NCBI GenBank assembly: GCA_963739095.1
Contig: CAVTZF010000035.1
Coordinates: 62,001 to 126,000 of the forward strand
DNA: 64,000 bases
Source of the DNA: JACVRW01 sp963739095
GTDB lineage: Bacteria > Actinomycetota > Thermoleophilia > Solirubrobacterales > Thermoleophilaceae
Reading direction: 5' to 3'
The notes under the pieces are model-generated. The model searched no databases. It saw nothing but the letters and a program-made list of their open reading frames with translations, and had not been told where the DNA came from. This document shows positions 61,661 through 64,000 of the stretch, piece by piece. Positions within the stretch are counted from its first letter, which is position 1. Each line of letters begins with the position of its first letter. A program made the translations under genes and the position numbers.

Positions 61661-63163
61661 CCCGGCCAACTCGCGCAGTTCGAGCCGGTGCGCCAGGCCG
61701 AGAAAGGCGGCATAGGCCGCGAGACCCACGGCGGAGGCCACGAGCGCTCCCGCGAAGCCGTCGCCCGGTTGGGCAAAGCAGCCGCGAGCCCAAACAGGAG
61801 CGCCCCCGGCACGGCGATCGTCGCCGTGGCGACGGCGGCTCGCACAATGACGGCCCCCGCGTGCCGCCTGAACGCGACGGCGACCGCCGCGAACGCGATC
61901 ACGACTGAGGCGCCGGTGCCCACGAGTGCCAGCGCGGTCAGCCCGCCGCCGAGCGCCACCGTCAGCGCGCTGGCGCCCGGCGTGCGCCAAAGTCACGATC
62001 GCCGCCAGCGCCGCCAGCGGCCGCAGCCCACCGGCCGTGAATACCGCGAGCAGTGGGATTACGCCGAGCAACGCGGCGATCAAACTGGGCGAAAGTGCCA
62101 GCGCCAGCTCGAAGATCTCCTCCACGTCGGCGGCGCTGCTCGCACCCTTGTGAGGACCGCCTCGGCGGGCGCTCGCCCGAGCAGGACGGCGAGGGCAACC
62201 GCCGGTGGCAACAGCATCAGCCCGACCCGAAGGCCCGCATCGTCAGCGGGACGAGCGTGACCGGGTCGCGGTCCCACTCACGCGCGACGATCGGCGCGAA
62301 CACGACACCGATCGGCGAGACGAGGCCGGCCGTCAACCCGAGCATGATCATCATCGCGTAGGTGTAAATCGTGGCGCCGCCGCCCTCCACGCCGCCCGCG
62401 AAAGCAACGGAGATCGCGAGAATGATCTGGCCCGCGACGATCGACGCGGCGGCCGAGCATGATGCGGGCGGCGTCGCGGCTGGCGGTCGGCCCGGCGCGC
62501 GGCAGCGACGGACGCCAGCCGTGCCGTGCGAGCATGGCGGCGAGTAGCCCGGCGGTGACGATACTGCCGCTGGCGAGCGCGACAGGATGCCCTCTACCCC
62601 GAAGGGCGGGGTCCAGACGAAGAAGGCGGCCACGTCACGGCCGCGCCTGCGCCGAACGCAAGCGCGGCGGGCGTGTAGCCGCCGTAGGCGGCGATCATCG
62701 CCGCCGCGAGGCCGGTGAACAGGTGCAGCGCCGCGACGGGAATGAACACGAGCATCGCCGACCTGAACACGCGCCTCGGCGCCCGGCTCAACCACCGCGG
62801 GCGCGGCAGCACGGCGAGCACGAACCCGCAGTCGAAACGACCGCGAGCAGTGCCACCGCGTCGAGGCTGCGCGCGGAAGCGGTCCATGCGCGGCTCGTCC
62901 TCGATCAGCCGCGCCACCGTCGTAGTGCGGAGCGACTGGCCGACGAACAGCACGACGCCGTAGATCGCGTTGGCCGTGAAGAAGCCGTCGGTCGTCGGCG
63001 GTGGAGCCGAAGTCGGCGCCCGATCGAGCACGCCGAGCAGGCCGCCGCCAGCAGTACGGCTAACTGGCGCGGCGGTTACAGCAGTGGCAATCGCGCGCCC
63101 CGGGCGCTGGCCGGGCGGGGCTCCCATCGGGTCCAAGAGTAAGCCGGTGCCCGTCGGCTCCAC
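61646..63163 (-). CDS. Second flippase, Wzx/MurJ-like (frameshifted)
   Basis: About 500 residues with 12 or more hydrophobic segments: GFFTANAIYGVVLFVGQSLR, AAMIAAYGGYTPAALAFGAG, AASIVAGQIILAISVAFAGG, YTYAMMIMLGLTAGLVSPIG, ALSPSLIAALLGVIPLLAVF and LVASAVGLAAYAAFLGLAHR. The SLRTTTVARL segment near the third helix and the overall pattern fit lipid-linked oligosaccharide or lipid II flippases. Breaks near 62850, 62640, 62590, 62450, 62150, 61980 and 61780. Start uncertain: ATG 63163 or 63130. With the Wzx at 50.3-51.8 kb, two export systems may be encoded. Confidence 0.75.
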
Positions 63164-63169
63164 CTACGG

Positions 63170-64000
63170 GTGGCTACTCTCGCTCGCCGTGTCGCAGCAC
63201 GTAGCAAGGCATCTGAAGACTTGCGGATCCTGCATCTCACACCTGAGCTGCCGTATCAGCCCGGCGGCGGCGGGGGCCGGACCTACGAGTTCTTTCTCTG
63301 CAGGCGCCTGGTTGAACTCGGACATCACGTCACGACGGTGACGCCTCCCACGCCAGACGGTCGAGCACGTGAGCAAGCTGGAGGACGTCGGCGTCTCGGT
63401 AAGGATTGCAGTGCGGCCTCGGAGCAAGGTCGAGGAGGTTCTCAGGGCCGTTTCCGCCGAGCCGTCCGTGCTGGCAGCCGCGGTCACACAGCCCGAGCGC
63501 TCACTTGAGATGCGGGTCTTCTGGACGCGGTTGCGGGCGCTGGCGCTGAAGGCCGCTCACGAGCTGCGTCCCGACGTCGTCCTGGTCGGACACGACATGG
63601 CAATCGACGTGGGCGCGGCGACCTGCCTGCACGGGCTGCCGAAGGTTCTCAGTTGTCAGAACCTGGCTGTGGAATTGGTATGAGGCACGGGCGCGTCGAG
63701 CGAGAGCGCCCGGCCGCCGCCCTCGCGCTCCCGTGCAGAGGCCCGCCGCTACCGGCGCTTCGTCCCACGCCCGGCTCCCGGGAGTTCCACACCGTCACGA
63801 CCGTGTCGACGGTGGAGCTGCGCTGCGACTTCGTCGAGATGGGATGCCCGCGGGTGGCGCTGATTCCGGTGGGCGTCGACATGTCTGCGCTCCGCGCCCT
63901 ACCTGAGCAGCCCGGCCCGCCGCCAGTGCTCTTCACCGGCACGATGAGCTATCCGCCGAACCACGAGGGGGCGGCTGGTTCGCCCGCGCAGGTCTGGCCG
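63170..64000 (+). CDS. GT4-family glycosyltransferase, cut by the right edge (frameshifted)
   Basis: The visible N-terminal half has LRILHLTPELPYQPGGGGGR then TYEFFLCRRLVELGHHVTTV, the GT-B acceptor-domain start with its Gly-rich loop, and RPDVVLVGHDMAIDVGAATC, VTTVSTVELRCDFVEMGCPR, VALIPVGVDMSALRALPEQP and PPVLFTGTMSYPPNHEGA, where the donor domain begins. Breaks near 63362, 63675, 63765 and 63970. The start is GTG 63170. It diverges from the flippase gene across a few bases. Sugar specificity unknown. Confidence 0.78.

Noticed and set aside
1..64000. tRNA, rRNA, insertion sequences, integrases or attachment sites
   Set aside because: I looked in the gaps and at gene products and saw none that I could support; very small RNAs could be missed by eye.

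Overview
The window is very GC-rich (about 70% or more by eye), densely packed, and starts many genes with GTG. Gene content points to a high-GC actinobacterium, most likely Thermoleophilia/Solirubrobacterales-like. Pointers are DrrAB-type ABC genes, an acyl-CoA carboxylase beta chain and an epsilon-like chain, a split methylmalonyl-CoA mutase, a MoaD-MoaE fusion, SigB/F-type and ECF sigma factors, and many small exported Pro-rich membrane-anchored proteins. The class is inferred from content, not from a phylogeny.

Layout. 1-8.4 kb: the 3' truncated end of a LuxR-type ATPase regulator, a DrrA/DrrB exporter, a carboxylase epsilon-like subunit, an ornithine cyclodeaminase homologue, a DUF3352-like lipoprotein and an MFS permease. 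8.4-12.5 kb: a sigma factor fused to a ribbon-helix-helix domain and a C-terminal membrane anchor, facing away from four small exported proteins. 12.5-20.8 kb: carboxylase beta chain, two sulfatase-like proteins with Thr at the nucleophile position, an SRPBCC-like protein with long Glu-Pro runs, a methyltransferase, an acyl-CoA mutase large subunit and a rhomboid protease. 20.8-27.4 kb: MoaD-MoaE, an LPRTG-bearing membrane protein, a cupin, an ECF sigma factor fused to an anti-sigma zinc finger and Pro-rich tail, an exported protein, a TolB-like remnant, a lone MreB and a staphylococcal-nuclease-like protein. 27.5-29.7 kb: an exported RTX-like repeat protein preceded by a perfect CRP/GlxR-type palindrome.

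29.8-64 kb is a large surface-polysaccharide locus running off the right edge. It holds a polyprenyl-phosphate sugar transferase, a Wzy/WaaL-like ligase with a TPR tail, two flippases, many GT2/GT4 transferases, a GT39-type transferase, a WecG/TagA/CpsF transferase and several methyltransferases. Nucleotide-sugar genes fall into sets: Gmd + Rmd (GDP-D-rhamnose); a WecC-type dehydrogenase with a WbpB/WlbA-like oxidoreductase and a WbpE-like aminotransferase (amino-uronic acid); and RfbF + RfbG + C-methyltransferase + RmlC-like epimerase + reductase (CDP-linked branched 6-deoxysugar). An L-2-hydroxyglutarate oxidase sits among them and may recycle a by-product of the WbpB-type step.

Many genes are frameshifted, especially right of 54.6 kb, yet protein conservation continues across each break. 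Where I could resolve the break, the extra or missing base lies at a codon third position, and extra bases usually leave both synonymous alternatives side by side (for example TA[T/C], GT[C/G], AC[G/C]). This looks like a consensus merging two closely related strains rather than gene decay. I therefore annotate these as single genes spanning the breaks.
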